From the NCBI GenBank assembly GCA_963750995.1, contig CAVVST010000004.1, positions 434,001-498,000 on the forward strand: a DNA stretch of 64,000 nt. Direction: 5' to 3'. Origin of the DNA: CAVVST01 sp963750995. GTDB taxonomy: Bacteria; Acidobacteriota; Vicinamibacteria; Vicinamibacterales; UBA2999. Below, one piece after another: positions 29,978 through 39,002 of this stretch. Position numbers and translations under genes: made by a program. The notes beneath the pieces were generated by a model that was not told where the DNA came from, did no database searches, and worked only from the letters and a program-made list of their open reading frames with translations. Each line of letters starts with the position of its first letter. Within the stretch, counting starts at the first letter, position 1.

Positions 29978-30657
29978 CGATTCCGGTCATCCCCCGAATC
30001 GGCCTTCTCGTCCTCGCGTCGACCGCGTTCTATGGCTACGTCGGCCAGATGGTGCCTCAGAACGAAGTGCAGCCTCCGGAGGCGATCGTCATCAGAGCCG
30101 ACCTCACCACGGACGAGATGGTCGAGATCGGCCGCGATATCACGGAGACCAAGGGCCTGTGCCGGACCTGCCACACGATCGGCCAGACCGGGGCGCTCCG
30201 GTTCCCCGATCTCGCGGGCATCGCCACTCGCGCGGAGGAGCGCGTCCCGGGGCTGAGCGCTCTCGACTACTTCGCCCAATCGATGTACGAACCTGACAGG
30301 TTCATCGTGCCAGGATTCAATCCGGGGATGCCCACCATCAACAGGCCTCCGATTGGACTGACCGATCAGGAGATCCTCTGCGTGATGGCGTACCTCCAGT
30401 CGCTTGGCGGCACGCCGACGGTCACGCTTCAGACGAGTCACGCCTACTACAAGGCGCCGGCCGCACCGGGCGGTCCGCCGGCACCGGGCGAGGCGCCGCC
30501 GTCTGGCGCGGCGCCAGACCAGCAAGCCGCGCCTGGCGCGGCGCTGCCTCTCACCGCGCCGCCGGCCGAGAAAGCGGCGCCCGTTCCTGCAGCTCCGGTC
30601 GCTCCAGGCGTCGCGCCGGCTCCCGCCGCCCCCGGGAGAGGAGCGGTTACACCATGA
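29974..30657 (+). CDS. Membrane-anchored monoheme cytochrome c with Pro/Ala-rich tail
   Basis: 227 residues: a short N-terminal hydrophobic segment (IGLLVLASTAFYGYVGQ), a heme site CRTCH near residue 64, and a likely Met ligand in PGFNPGMP. The last 75 residues are Pro/Ala/Gly-rich (APAAPGGPPAPGE and similar), a flexible periplasmic tail. It overlaps both neighbours by four bases (ATGA), so the run 28193-33208 is one translationally coupled unit. Confidence 0.83.
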   Translation: MTIPVIPRIGLLVLASTAFYGYVGQMVPQNEVQPPEAIVIRADLTTDEMVEIGRDITETKGLCRTCHTIGQTGALRFPDLAGIATRAEERVPGLSALDYFAQSMYEPDRFIVPGFNPGMPTINRPPIGLTDQEILCVMAYLQSLGGTPTVTLQTSHAYYKAPAAPGGPPAPGEAPPSGAAPDQQAAPGAALPLTAPPAEKAAPVPAAPVAPGVAPAPAAPGRGAVTP

Positions 30658-31478
30658 ACATCTGGGTCGTGCTCGCCGTTGCTGTCGTATTCGGTCTTCT
30701 CCGCTTCCGCCGGGCGAATCTCCTGCTGTGGGCCGTCGCCTGGTGGGCGGGGCTGTACATCCTCCTCCGCTTCGGATTCACGGTCCCGATTCCCGCCTCC
30801 GTCATCTCGATTTACATGGGAATCGTCTCGCTCGCGATCCTGGCGTACTTGTCCTCCAGCCAGCCACGCCGTGAAGAAGTTTCCCGCCCGCTCGTCCGGT
30901 TGATGACTGAGAAGCGGTACACACCGTTCCTCGGCGCAATGGCCATCGCCATCCCGGCGCTCGCAGCCGCGAACGTCTACGTCCAGATGAACGTCCCCCT
31001 CGAGCCTCCCTTCTTCCCACGAACGATCCATCCTGCATCGCCCTCGGAGATCACGGTCCACGACAACAGGGTCGACATCGACACTGGAGACAACCCGTTC
31101 CGAGAGCTTGAGACATCGAACCCGGAAGAGTTCCGCACACATGTCGAGAACGGGCGCCAGGTCTACTACCGGAACTGCGTCTTCTGCCACGGCGACAACC
31201 TGGGGGGCAACGGCATGTTCGCCCACGGGCTGAACCCGATCCCGACCAACTTCGCCGACGGGCAGACGCTCCCGAATCTCAGTGAGACGTTTCTGTTCTG
31301 GCGAATCTCCAAGGGCGGCCCCGGGATGCCCGACGAAGGGGCGCCGTGGGACACGGCCATGCCCGCCTGGGAGAGGTTCCTGAAGGAAGAGGAGATGTGG
31401 GACGTGATCCTCTTTCTCTACGATTTCACGGGCCAGAGGCCCGCTGTGCGCGCCCTAGAGCAGGTCGAGGCACAATGA
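30654..31478 (+). CDS. Membrane-bound monoheme cytochrome c
   Basis: 274 residues: three hydrophobic segments near the N-terminus (NIWVVLAVAVVFGLL, LLLWAVAWWAGLYILLRF, VISIYMGIVSLAILAYL) and another near residue 98 (FLGAMAIAIPALAAANVYV). A cytochrome c domain follows with CVFCH and a probable axial Met in GGPGMPDEG. Translationally coupled to the genes on both sides. A likely electron shuttle between ACIII-2 and the CydA-like protein or the aa3 oxidase; partner not determinable from sequence. Confidence 0.83.
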   Translation: MNIWVVLAVAVVFGLLRFRRANLLLWAVAWWAGLYILLRFGFTVPIPASVISIYMGIVSLAILAYLSSSQPRREEVSRPLVRLMTEKRYTPFLGAMAIAIPALAAANVYVQMNVPLEPPFFPRTIHPASPSEITVHDNRVDIDTGDNPFRELETSNPEEFRTHVENGRQVYYRNCVFCHGDNLGGNGMFAHGLNPIPTNFADGQTLPNLSETFLFWRISKGGPGMPDEGAPWDTAMPAWERFLKEEEMWDVILFLYDFTGQRPAVRALEQVEAQ

Positions 31479-33208
31479 CCTCCGCTGCAGCGCTGCGCGG
31501 GTGTTTCGCTGTCCTGATTGTCTGGTTGTGCGCCGTGGCGATGGGTTCGGTGCGCGCGCCTGTGCTGAGCGACGCGATAGTGGTCGGAGTCGAAGCACAA
31601 GCTCCCGACGTCGGTACCGAGGCACAGCGGGAGTCGGGCAAGAACGTGTACCTCAAGAATTGTGCGCAGTGCCACGGCGAGAACGGTGACGCCGCGGGCT
31701 ATGCCACCCCGCATTTGTTCCCCACGCCCCGGGACTTCACGACCGGCAGGTTCAAGGTCCGGACGACTCCCAGCGGAGCGCTCCCGATCCATCAGGACCT
31801 CGTGAACATCATCAGGCGCGGCATGCCCTACACCTCGATGCCCGCCTGGCCCGACCTGTCCGACCAGGAAGTATCGGATCTGGCCTACTTCATTACGACT
31901 TTCTCGCCCGACTTCTCGAACGCGGAGAGTGTCCCCAAGCCCTTAGAGTTCCCGAGCGCGCCGTCCACCACGCAAGAGTCGATTGAGCTCGGAAAGAAGC
32001 TCTACGTGGAGACCGGCTGCCTGAAGTGCCACGGTAACCTCGGTCGGGGCGACGGACCTTCGGCCCCCACGCTGATGGACGACTTCGGGCAGCCGATACG
32101 CGCAGCAGACCTCACGCAGCCCTGGACCTTCCGGGGAGGGCCGTCCCGCGAGGATGTCTTCCGGACGATGACCACCGGGCTCAACGGCACGCCGATGCCG
32201 TCGTTCGCCGACAGCCTCATGCCCGAGCAACGATGGGCGATCACGGACTTCATCGCCTCGCTGTCGGGGAGCGTCGAGCCTGGCTATACCAATCTCGTCA
32301 TCGCGAAGGCCGTTCAGGATCCAATCGATCTGGCAAGGGGCGCGGCGAGCTTCGAATTGGCTCCTGTCGCCCGCTTTCCGATCATCGGACAGGTGACGGA
32401 ACCGGGACGTGAGTTTCATCCTCCCGCGACCTCCGTGACCGTTCAGGCGATCTACGACGCCGAGTCGATCGCTCTTCTCGTGCGATGGCATGACATGGGC
32501 GCGGACAATACGGGGAAGAACGGGTTGACGCTTCCCGTGCCACCCGAGGAGGAGGAGTCGGGGGTCGGAGGTGCGCCCGAGCCCGGAACGAGCCCCTTTG
32601 GCGAGGCGGAGCTGACGCCAGCGCAGCAGACCGCACAGGACCCCTTTGCGGAGGCAGCGCCTGCCGTCGCGCCGTCGGAGTTTTCCGATGCCGTCGCGGT
32701 CCAGATTCCTTCGCAGGTGCCGACGGACGCGCGCAAGCCCTACTTCATCTTCGGAGATGCCCGGAATCCAGTAGATCTCTGGTTCTTCGACCTGACCCGC
32801 CCCAATCCCCTTCAGTTCACCGGCCGGGGAAGCGCGGACATCACGCTGAACGACACGGGGGATCTCACCGGCGTCGCGAACTACGATCAGGGAGAGTGGT
32901 CGGCCATCTTCAAACGGCCCCTTCGCGCAACCTCGGGCGCCCCGCTCGCACCCGGCCAGTTCATGCCGATCGCCTTCTCGGTGTGGGACGGGTTCTCGCG
33001 CGAGCGTGGCAACAAGCGAGGTCTCACGGTCTGGTACTCGCTTTACGTCGAGCCGGAAGTCGTCGTGTCGGCCGTCGGCCCGATGGTGAGGATCGCCCTG
33101 CTGATTCTCGCGATCGAGCTGGTCGTGATCGGCTGGGTGCGGCGGTGGCATTACGGCTCTCGCACGCGCGGGGCTGTCGGTGATGAACCGGCACCCACGC
33201 GAGCGTGA
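31475..33208 (+). CDS. Diheme cytochrome c with ethylbenzene-dehydrogenase-type heme b domain
   Basis: Starts at the ATG overlapping the previous stop; 577 residues. A signal-like N-terminus (CFAVLIVWLCAVAMG) is followed by two cytochrome c domains (CAQCH with MPYTSMPAW; CLKCH with GTPMPSF). From about residue 290 an EB_dh/DOMON-like domain begins (LARGAASFELAPVARFP, SIALLVRWHDMG, PYFIFGDARNPVDLWFFDL). It is interrupted by an acidic Pro-rich insert. A C-terminal membrane helix (VRIALLILAIELVVIGWV) anchors it. The EB_dh domain normally binds one heme b, as in gamma subunits of DMSO-reductase-family enzymes, but no such catalytic subunit is nearby. Confidence 0.8.
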   Translation: MTSAAALRGCFAVLIVWLCAVAMGSVRAPVLSDAIVVGVEAQAPDVGTEAQRESGKNVYLKNCAQCHGENGDAAGYATPHLFPTPRDFTTGRFKVRTTPSGALPIHQDLVNIIRRGMPYTSMPAWPDLSDQEVSDLAYFITTFSPDFSNAESVPKPLEFPSAPSTTQESIELGKKLYVETGCLKCHGNLGRGDGPSAPTLMDDFGQPIRAADLTQPWTFRGGPSREDVFRTMTTGLNGTPMPSFADSLMPEQRWAITDFIASLSGSVEPGYTNLVIAKAVQDPIDLARGAASFELAPVARFPIIGQVTEPGREFHPPATSVTVQAIYDAESIALLVRWHDMGADNTGKNGLTLPVPPEEEESGVGGAPEPGTSPFGEAELTPAQQTAQDPFAEAAPAVAPSEFSDAVAVQIPSQVPTDARKPYFIFGDARNPVDLWFFDLTRPNPLQFTGRGSADITLNDTGDLTGVANYDQGEWSAIFKRPLRATSGAPLAPGQFMPIAFSVWDGFSRERGNKRGLTVWYSLYVEPEVVVSAVGPMVRIALLILAIELVVIGWVRRWHYGSRTRGAVGDEPAPTRA

Positions 33209-33234
33209 GCGGTTGCGGGCTATTCGGAGGATCC

Positions 33235-35229
33235 ATGTACAAGAGCATTTACGTTCCCGTCGATAACTCAGACCACTCCAACCGCGCCGTCGCCTGCAGC
33301 ATCGCACTGGGCAAGGCATTCTCCGCGAAACTGGTCGGCTGCCATGTCTACGCGGCAAAGCTGCACGACTATCGCTTCAGGCAGATGGAATACACCCTGC
33401 CCGAGGAGTACATCGACGAGGTGGAACTGGAGCGCCAGCGGAAGATCCACGACAGCCTCATCACGATGGGTCTCAAGCTCATCTCCGACAGCTATCTCGA
33501 TGGCATGTCGCGCCTCTGTGGCGAGTCGGGCCTGCCGTTCGAGCCGCGGATGATGGACGGAAAGCATCACATCGAGATCCTCAAGGATCTTGCCGGCTCA
33601 CAGCACGACCTGGTCGTGATCGGCGCCCTGGGGATCGGGCGCGCGCGCGACAGCGTGATCGGGTCCGTCTGCGAACGCGTCGCCCGTCAATGCGACCGTG
33701 ATGTCTGGGTGGTCAAGCACGTCCCCGAGCCGGGCGAGGCGGAGCGGGACACGATCCTGGTTGGCATGGACGGCAGCCCCCAGTCGTTCGGCGCGCTCAT
33801 GACCGCCGTCGACCTGGCACGCACGTTCGGCAAGAAGGTCGAAGCGATCGCCGTGTACGACCCCTACCTGCACTACTCCGTCTTCAACGGCATCGTCAAC
33901 GTCCTCACCGAGCAGGCGGCGAAAGTGTTCCGCTTCGAGGAGCAGAATCAGCTCCACGAGGAAATCATCGACACCGGGCTCGCGCAGATCTACCAGTCTC
34001 ACCTCGAGGTCGGCGAACGGATGGGGAGCGAGGCGGGCATGGCGATCAAGAAAACGCTCCTCGACGGCAAGCCCTTCCAGAAGATCCTCGACCACGCGCG
34101 TAAGACGAATCCCTGGCTCATCGTGATGGGGCGGATCGGCGTACACAGCCCGAAGGACGAGACCGGACTGGGGAGCAACGCGGAGAACGTTCTCCGCGCC
34201 GCGTCGTGCGATGTCCTCCTCTCGACGCGCCTCGAGGTGCCACGCCTCGACGTACGCGCCGAGGAGACCGTCCGATGGACGCCCGAAGCCGAGGCGCGCA
34301 TGACGCACGTGCCCGACCAGGTCAAAGGGATCGCACGCACCGGGGTCCTTCGCCTGGCGCTCGAGAAGGGGCATTCGGTGATCACAAACGCAGTAATCGA
34401 CGAAGCGATGGATCGGTTCATGCCGAAGAGCGCGTCGGCCGCGACCAAAGCGCTGGCCGAGGCCGTCGCGCTCGAGCGGGCGAAGTCCGGCAACGTGTCG
34501 ATGTGCCGGGCATGCGGCGTCACGGCCACGCAGACCGACCCCGTACGGTGCACCGTCTGCGGCGCTGCGGATTTCGAGGTGATCTCCCAGGACATGATCG
34601 AGAAGATCGCGGCGGTTGAGGGAGGCCTCCAGGAAGAGACCACCTACGACGGGCGCAAGCTTCGTTGGTCGGAAGAGGCCAGGAAGGGCCTCTGGACTAT
34701 GAAGAACGCCTATCAGCGCCGCCGCGTCAAGGCACGTGTCGAGAAGCGGGCGCGCATGAAAAAGCTCGACGCGATCACGCTCGAATTCGCCCGGCAGGTG
34801 ATCGAGGAGGAGACGGGAGCGCCGCTCGAGATCCAGGCTCGCTCCGCGGAAATCCCCGAGAGCGCGGCTGCCGCACCGGGTGAGGCACGGCTCGTGGCCC
34901 GCGATGAAAAGAAGAACCCGTTGATCTCGACCTTCGATTGGACCAGCGAGGCCGTGCAGCGGATCCTTCGAGTCCCGGCCGGGTTCATGCGGAACCAGAC
35001 GCAGGAGCGCATTGAGGAGCTGGCGCGGGAGCGCGCCGCGGCGGCGATCGATCTGCCGCTCGTCGAAGACGGGATCGAGATCGGCAAGCGGATGATGGCC
35101 GAGATGATCGCGAACTACCCGACGCCGGGCAAGGGCACGGCAGCGGCGGCGCCGCGGGTTCCAGAAGCCCCGAGTGCGGCTCCGGCCGCGGGGGGTGGCG
35201 GCTACCTCAACGAGGTGAGATCCCGGTAA
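33235..35229 (+). CDS. Tandem universal stress protein fused to a zinc ribbon and three PCP_red-like domains
   Basis: Start at MYKSIYVPVDNSDHS (an AGGATCC region precedes it); 664 residues. Two UspA domains span about residues 1-150 and 160-335 (KSIYVPVDNS, LVVIGALGIGRARDSVIGSV; DTILVGMDGSPQS, WLIVMGRIGVHS). Then comes a PCP_red-like helical domain starting with Trp348 (WTPEAEARMTHVP), a zinc ribbon (CRACG...CTVCG, about 424-443), a second copy at Trp478 (WSEEARKGL) and a third at Trp569 (WTSEAVQRILRVP). The tail is Pro/Ala-rich. Cytoplasmic. PCP_red is the small domain first described in protochlorophyllide reductase subunits; its role here is unknown. Confidence 0.75.
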   Translation: MYKSIYVPVDNSDHSNRAVACSIALGKAFSAKLVGCHVYAAKLHDYRFRQMEYTLPEEYIDEVELERQRKIHDSLITMGLKLISDSYLDGMSRLCGESGLPFEPRMMDGKHHIEILKDLAGSQHDLVVIGALGIGRARDSVIGSVCERVARQCDRDVWVVKHVPEPGEAERDTILVGMDGSPQSFGALMTAVDLARTFGKKVEAIAVYDPYLHYSVFNGIVNVLTEQAAKVFRFEEQNQLHEEIIDTGLAQIYQSHLEVGERMGSEAGMAIKKTLLDGKPFQKILDHARKTNPWLIVMGRIGVHSPKDETGLGSNAENVLRAASCDVLLSTRLEVPRLDVRAEETVRWTPEAEARMTHVPDQVKGIARTGVLRLALEKGHSVITNAVIDEAMDRFMPKSASAATKALAEAVALERAKSGNVSMCRACGVTATQTDPVRCTVCGAADFEVISQDMIEKIAAVEGGLQEETTYDGRKLRWSEEARKGLWTMKNAYQRRRVKARVEKRARMKKLDAITLEFARQVIEEETGAPLEIQARSAEIPESAAAAPGEARLVARDEKKNPLISTFDWTSEAVQRILRVPAGFMRNQTQERIEELARERAAAAIDLPLVEDGIEIGKRMMAEMIANYPTPGKGTAAAAPRVPEAPSAAPAAGGGGYLNEVRSR

Positions 35230-35291
35230 CTCCCAACCGCCAACTCCCAACTCCCAAGGGTGTTTGGAAGTTGGGCGTTGGGCGTTGGGAG
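35228..35291. repeat. Imperfect palindrome of AACTCCCAAC-type units, copy B
   Basis: AACTCCCAACCGCCAACTCC then further CCAACTCCCAA units face TTGGAAGTTGGGCG and GTTGGGCGTTGGGAG. It fills the whole gap between the stress-protein stop and the GNAT start, and its end supplies a GGGAG that could be the GNAT ribosome-binding site. Confidence 0.85.
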
Positions 35292-35299
35292 CTATCTGC

Positions 35300-36166
35300 G
35301 TGAGTTCCTATCGCTTCTGCCGCACGGACGACATCGGGCTGCTCGTCAACGCGCTGAATCGCTGCTGGTCACCTTACTTCCCGGACGAGCCTCCGATGAC
35401 GCCGGAGGCCTTCAAGCGGTCGATCCGCGACCTTCAGATCTGGTGCAGCAGCAGCATGGTCGCGTTCGCGGGCTCCGACCCGATCGGCGTCCTGATCGGC
35501 GCCAAGCGGCCTTCGGGTACCCTCGTCCACAAGATCGCCATCCATCCCGATCATCGGCGACAGGGTCATGGCCGCCACCTGCTCGCCTCGCTCGGCTCGA
35601 AGCTCGCGATTCTCGGCCCCCCTCGAATGATCGCCGAAGTCCCCGAGACTCTCGCCCCGGCCTGCGGGCTGTTCAGCGCAAGCGGGTATGTCCGGGAAGC
35701 GCTCCTGACAGACTACGTCTTGGTGTCTGAAGAGAACGATGCGCGCGAGGTACTAGGGATGCCCGCCGATCACGACGGCCGGTTCGTGATCCCGGTCACG
35801 GTCGACGACCTCGTCGCCAATGGTCTTCTTGGAGAGGGTCAGCCGCAGGTGTGCTGGGAGCGCTCGGTCGAGACGCTCAGCGCGCGGAAGGACGACATCG
35901 CAGGACTCGCCGTCGCCTCCGACGAGCGAATCGAGGCCTACCTCCTTTACGCCCCCCCGGCGGAGATTGTGTCGCTCCGCACGTTCATCGAGGACGGTGG
36001 AGCGCGTCTGAGGCAACTGCTCTTTCCACTCCTCGCTGGCGGCAGGGAGACCCTCCGGTTCCCGAAGGTCCACCCGGCGGAGATCTCGAAGGAGCTCCTG
36101 GAGACGCTCGGTTTCCGCCCCGCTGGCGGGCATCAACTCTACGCGGCGAAGGCACGGTCGGGCTAA
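35300..36166 (+). CDS. GNAT-family N-acetyltransferase
   Basis: The GTG at 35300 (VSSYRFCRTDDIG) is preferred: GGGAG lies 8 bases upstream, and the longer reading would begin inside the palindromic repeat. 288 residues. The acetyl-CoA-binding motif is HPDHRRQGHGRHLL near residue 90, preceded by LVHKIAI. The C-terminal half (from about residue 160) is unassigned and may be a second degenerate GNAT-like fold. Substrate unknown. Sits between the stress protein and the Mrp-type ATPase in the same direction. Confidence 0.78.
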   Translation: MSSYRFCRTDDIGLLVNALNRCWSPYFPDEPPMTPEAFKRSIRDLQIWCSSSMVAFAGSDPIGVLIGAKRPSGTLVHKIAIHPDHRRQGHGRHLLASLGSKLAILGPPRMIAEVPETLAPACGLFSASGYVREALLTDYVLVSEENDAREVLGMPADHDGRFVIPVTVDDLVANGLLGEGQPQVCWERSVETLSARKDDIAGLAVASDERIEAYLLYAPPAEIVSLRTFIEDGGARLRQLLFPLLAGGRETLRFPKVHPAEISKELLETLGFRPAGGHQLYAAKARSG

Positions 36167-36196
36167 GGCTCGTCACGGTATAAGCTAGGCAGAAAC

Positions 36197-37108
36197 GTGA
36201 AGGGCTACCACGACATCGTCGGCGACGGAGGGTCCAGAATCCTCGAGCAGGTTGCCGAGCAGCGCACCCGCATCACCGACGGGCTCGTCGGGGTGCGCCA
36301 TCTCGTGGCCGTGGGCTCAGGCAAGGGAGGCGTCGGCAAGAGCACCTTGACGCTGCACCTCGCGGGCGCGCTGCGCGCCCGGGGGCTTCGGATCGCGATC
36401 CTGGACGCGGACTTCAACGGCCCCTCACAGGCGCGCATGGCAGGGGTCCAGGGGGCGCTGCTCGTTCCCGGCAACCACAAGGTCGCGCTCCCGCGGACCA
36501 GGAACGGGATCGCGGTCTTCTCGATGGGGTCGCTCGTCCCGGAGTCGGAGGCGATCGAATTCGAGAGCGCGGCGCACGGAGAGTCCCATACGTGGCGCGC
36601 CACGAGGGAGTTTGCGCTACTCGGCGAGATCCTCGGGTCCGTCGAGTGGGGAGCGCTCGATTTGCTGATGTTCGATCTGCCGCCGGGAGCCGAGCGGACC
36701 GTCCAGTACGCCGACTTTCTCGGGCCGCGGGCGTCGTTCCTGCTCGTGACGATCCCTTCCGAGGTGGCACGGGGCGTGGTCGCGCGCTCGGTGGCAGCCC
36801 TGTCGAAGGGACCCAATCGCCTCCTCGGTTACGTCGAGAACATGAGCGGCTACTACTGCCGCGACTGCAACGCGATCAAGCCGCTCTTCGTGTCACCCGA
36901 CCAGCCATCAGGCCTGGAGATCCCCTGCCTCGGGGTCGTCCCATTCGATCCCGAGCTGGCACGACACTGCGATCGGGGGATCCCTCTCGCGGAACTGCCC
37001 GAGACACCCGTCGGCCGCGCCCTGGAGCATGTGGCGCAGCGCCTTCTGGACGGCCTCGAATCACCACGGAGCATCCCCGATGAAGTTCCTCTGCGTCCCC
37101 TGCGATAG
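36197..37108 (+). CDS. Mrp/NBP35-type P-loop ATPase (Fe-S cluster carrier family)
   Basis: GTG start at 36197; 303 residues. The deviant Walker A motif GSGKGGVGKST with the signature lysine, ILDADFNGPSQ, and LLMFDLPPGAERT place it in the Mrp/MinD group. CRDC in SGYYCRDCNAIKPLF matches the CxxC that binds a bridging Fe-S cluster in Mrp proteins. This subgroup loads Fe-S clusters into target proteins, so a role in maturing the neighbouring radical SAM or ferredoxin proteins is plausible (inference). It overlaps the next gene by 29 bases. Confidence 0.83.
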   Translation: MKGYHDIVGDGGSRILEQVAEQRTRITDGLVGVRHLVAVGSGKGGVGKSTLTLHLAGALRARGLRIAILDADFNGPSQARMAGVQGALLVPGNHKVALPRTRNGIAVFSMGSLVPESEAIEFESAAHGESHTWRATREFALLGEILGSVEWGALDLLMFDLPPGAERTVQYADFLGPRASFLLVTIPSEVARGVVARSVAALSKGPNRLLGYVENMSGYYCRDCNAIKPLFVSPDQPSGLEIPCLGVVPFDPELARHCDRGIPLAELPETPVGRALEHVAQRLLDGLESPRSIPDEVPLRPLR

Positions 37109-37527
37109 CCCGATGAAGTTGCAAACCGTCGCGCCGCCCGAGGGCGGCTCGCTTTCGGTCGTCTATTCCTGCCCCGAGTGCGGCTACGAGATGGCGATGC
37201 TCACGAATGCGTACGAAACACAGCTCGTCCAGTCACTCGGCGTGCGAATCGGACCCGGGATGAGCGAGGGCGCGTCGAGCGGCGCGAGTTCAAAGTGCCC
37301 GTTCCCCGCGATGATGCCTGCCACGGAAGGAGCGCCCGAGAGGTACGCGAGACGCCGAGCCAATCCCGGTCCGGTGGACGTCCGGCGCCGAAGCGCGGCT
37401 GGCGAACATTCCCGCGTTCGTCCGCCCCATGGCGCGGACCGGCATCGAGAGATTCGCGCGAGAGAGGGGGTCCCTGGAAGTGGACGAGAAGATCCTCGAC
37501 GCGGCGCGAGAGTTTTTCGGCATGTAA
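37080..37527 (+). CDS. Zinc-ribbon protein with C-terminal PCP_red-like domain, frameshifted
   Basis: Begins MKFLCVPCDSPMKL with CxxC followed by SCPECGYEMAML, a zinc ribbon over about residues 1-45. A one-base shift at about 37338-37350 leads to the frame with WTSGAEARLANIPAFV, then RPMARTGIERFARERG, ending FFGM. This is a clear PCP_red-like domain matching those in the two flanking genes. The shift-corrected protein is about 148 residues. The next gene starts 2 bases after its stop. Confidence 0.72.
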
Positions 37528-37529
37528 CG

Positions 37530-38916
37530 ATGAACACCCCCTTCGCCCGGCCCTACGTCGTCTCCTGGAACCTCACCTACCGCTGCAACCTCGCCTGCGA
37601 GCACTGCTATCTCGACGCCGGCCCCACGCCTCTGGTCGGCACGGAGAACTTCGCCGATCGGAGCGAGCTCGGCACCGAGGAATGCTTCAAGGTTATCGAG
37701 GAAATCGCCGCGTTCGCGCCTGAATGCGTGACGATTCTAACGGGGGGCGAGCCGCTCTTACGGCGCGACATCCTCGAGATCGTCCGGCGCGCGGCGGAGC
37801 GTGGACTCTGGGTGGTCGTCGGCACCAACGGCGTGAGCATCACGGAGAACCTGGCGCGCCGCCTGTCGGAGGCCGGAGCACGCGGACTGTCCCTTTCCCT
37901 CGATGCTCTCGATGCCGATCGTCACGACCGCTTCAGGAGGGTACGAGGCGCCTGGCGAAACACGGTGGAGGGAGCGGAGATCCTCAACAGGACCGGGCTC
38001 CCCTTCATCGTGCAGACGACCGTGGGCTCGCACAATCTCGGCGAGCTCGAGGCGATCGCCGATTTCGCGCACGATCGGCTGGCCGCCAAGGTCTGGAACC
38101 TCTACTTCCTGGTGCCGACGGGACGCGGGCAATTCGTGTCGGATATCACCCCCGCGCAGTACGACGAGGTGCTCGCCTCACTCTATCGAATCCAGCGGAA
38201 GTACAACCGCCGGATGCTCGTGAACGCGAAGTGCGCTCCGCACTACATCAAGACCGTTCTGGAGAATGCCGGCGTCGAGACCGACCCGATGCCGACGGAT
38301 GACAAATCCCCGATCAGGATCTACTCCGGAGGAGCCGGCGGGTGCCCCGCGGGGACGCACTACATGGGGATTCGGCCGAACGGGGATGTCACGCCCTGCC
38401 CGTACCTGCCGGTCTTCGCCGGAAACCTTCGCAGGGCGCCTCTGGCGGACCTCTGGACGTCATCGGAGCTGTTCACCGACATTCGCCGCCGCTCCTCGCT
38501 CGGGGGGCGGTGCGGGGCGTGCGAGATGAACGGCCACTGCGGGGGCTGCCGCGCCCGGGCCTTCGGCATGACTGGCGATCTCATGGCCGAAGATCCCCTC
38601 TGCACCCACACCCCCGGGACGTTCGCCGGGTCGCCTCTTCTGGCGCTTCGCGGCTCTGACGGAGTCGGTCCGCCCTCGCCCCTTCGGGGCTTCGGCGAGA
38701 CGCCGCCGTTGATTGAGTACCGGCGGCGAATCGCCGGCAACGATCGCATGGGACGATGACGCCGCCGCGCGCATGAAGAGGATTCCGGCGTTCGTCAGGG
38801 GGATGGTGGTCAGAGCCGTCGAGGAATCCTGCCGCAAGAGCGGCCTCGACCGCGTGACCGTCGAAGAACTCGAGCGGATCCGTGCGCGGATGCCGACCCC
38901 GAAATTCTTCGGGTAA
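37530..38916 (+). CDS. Radical SAM/SPASM protein, NirJ/AhbD-like, with C-terminal PCP_red-like domain (frameshifted)
   Basis: MNTPFARPYVVSWNLTYRCN leads to the radical SAM 4Fe-4S motif CNLACEHC (C-x3-C-x2-C). LTGGEPLLRRDI follows. The C-terminal SPASM-type cysteines are GGCPAGTHY, CPYLP and CGACEMNGHCGGCRARA, an arrangement shared with tetrapyrrole-modifying NirJ/AhbD enzymes. One frame stops at 38759. Another carries WDDDAAARMKRIPAFVRG, then MVVRAVEESCRKSGL, and ends TPKFFG at 38916, a PCP_red-like domain; a shift between about 38640 and 38735 would join them. Substrate unknown; tetrapyrrole modification is a hypothesis from family resemblance. Confidence 0.75.
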
Positions 38917-39002
38917 CGGCTCAGTCAATCCCCGTGACGAGCTTGCGGCCCGAGGACCGCAGCTTGCATCGGAAGATCGATGACATCGGGAGGAGCTGAG
39001 CA

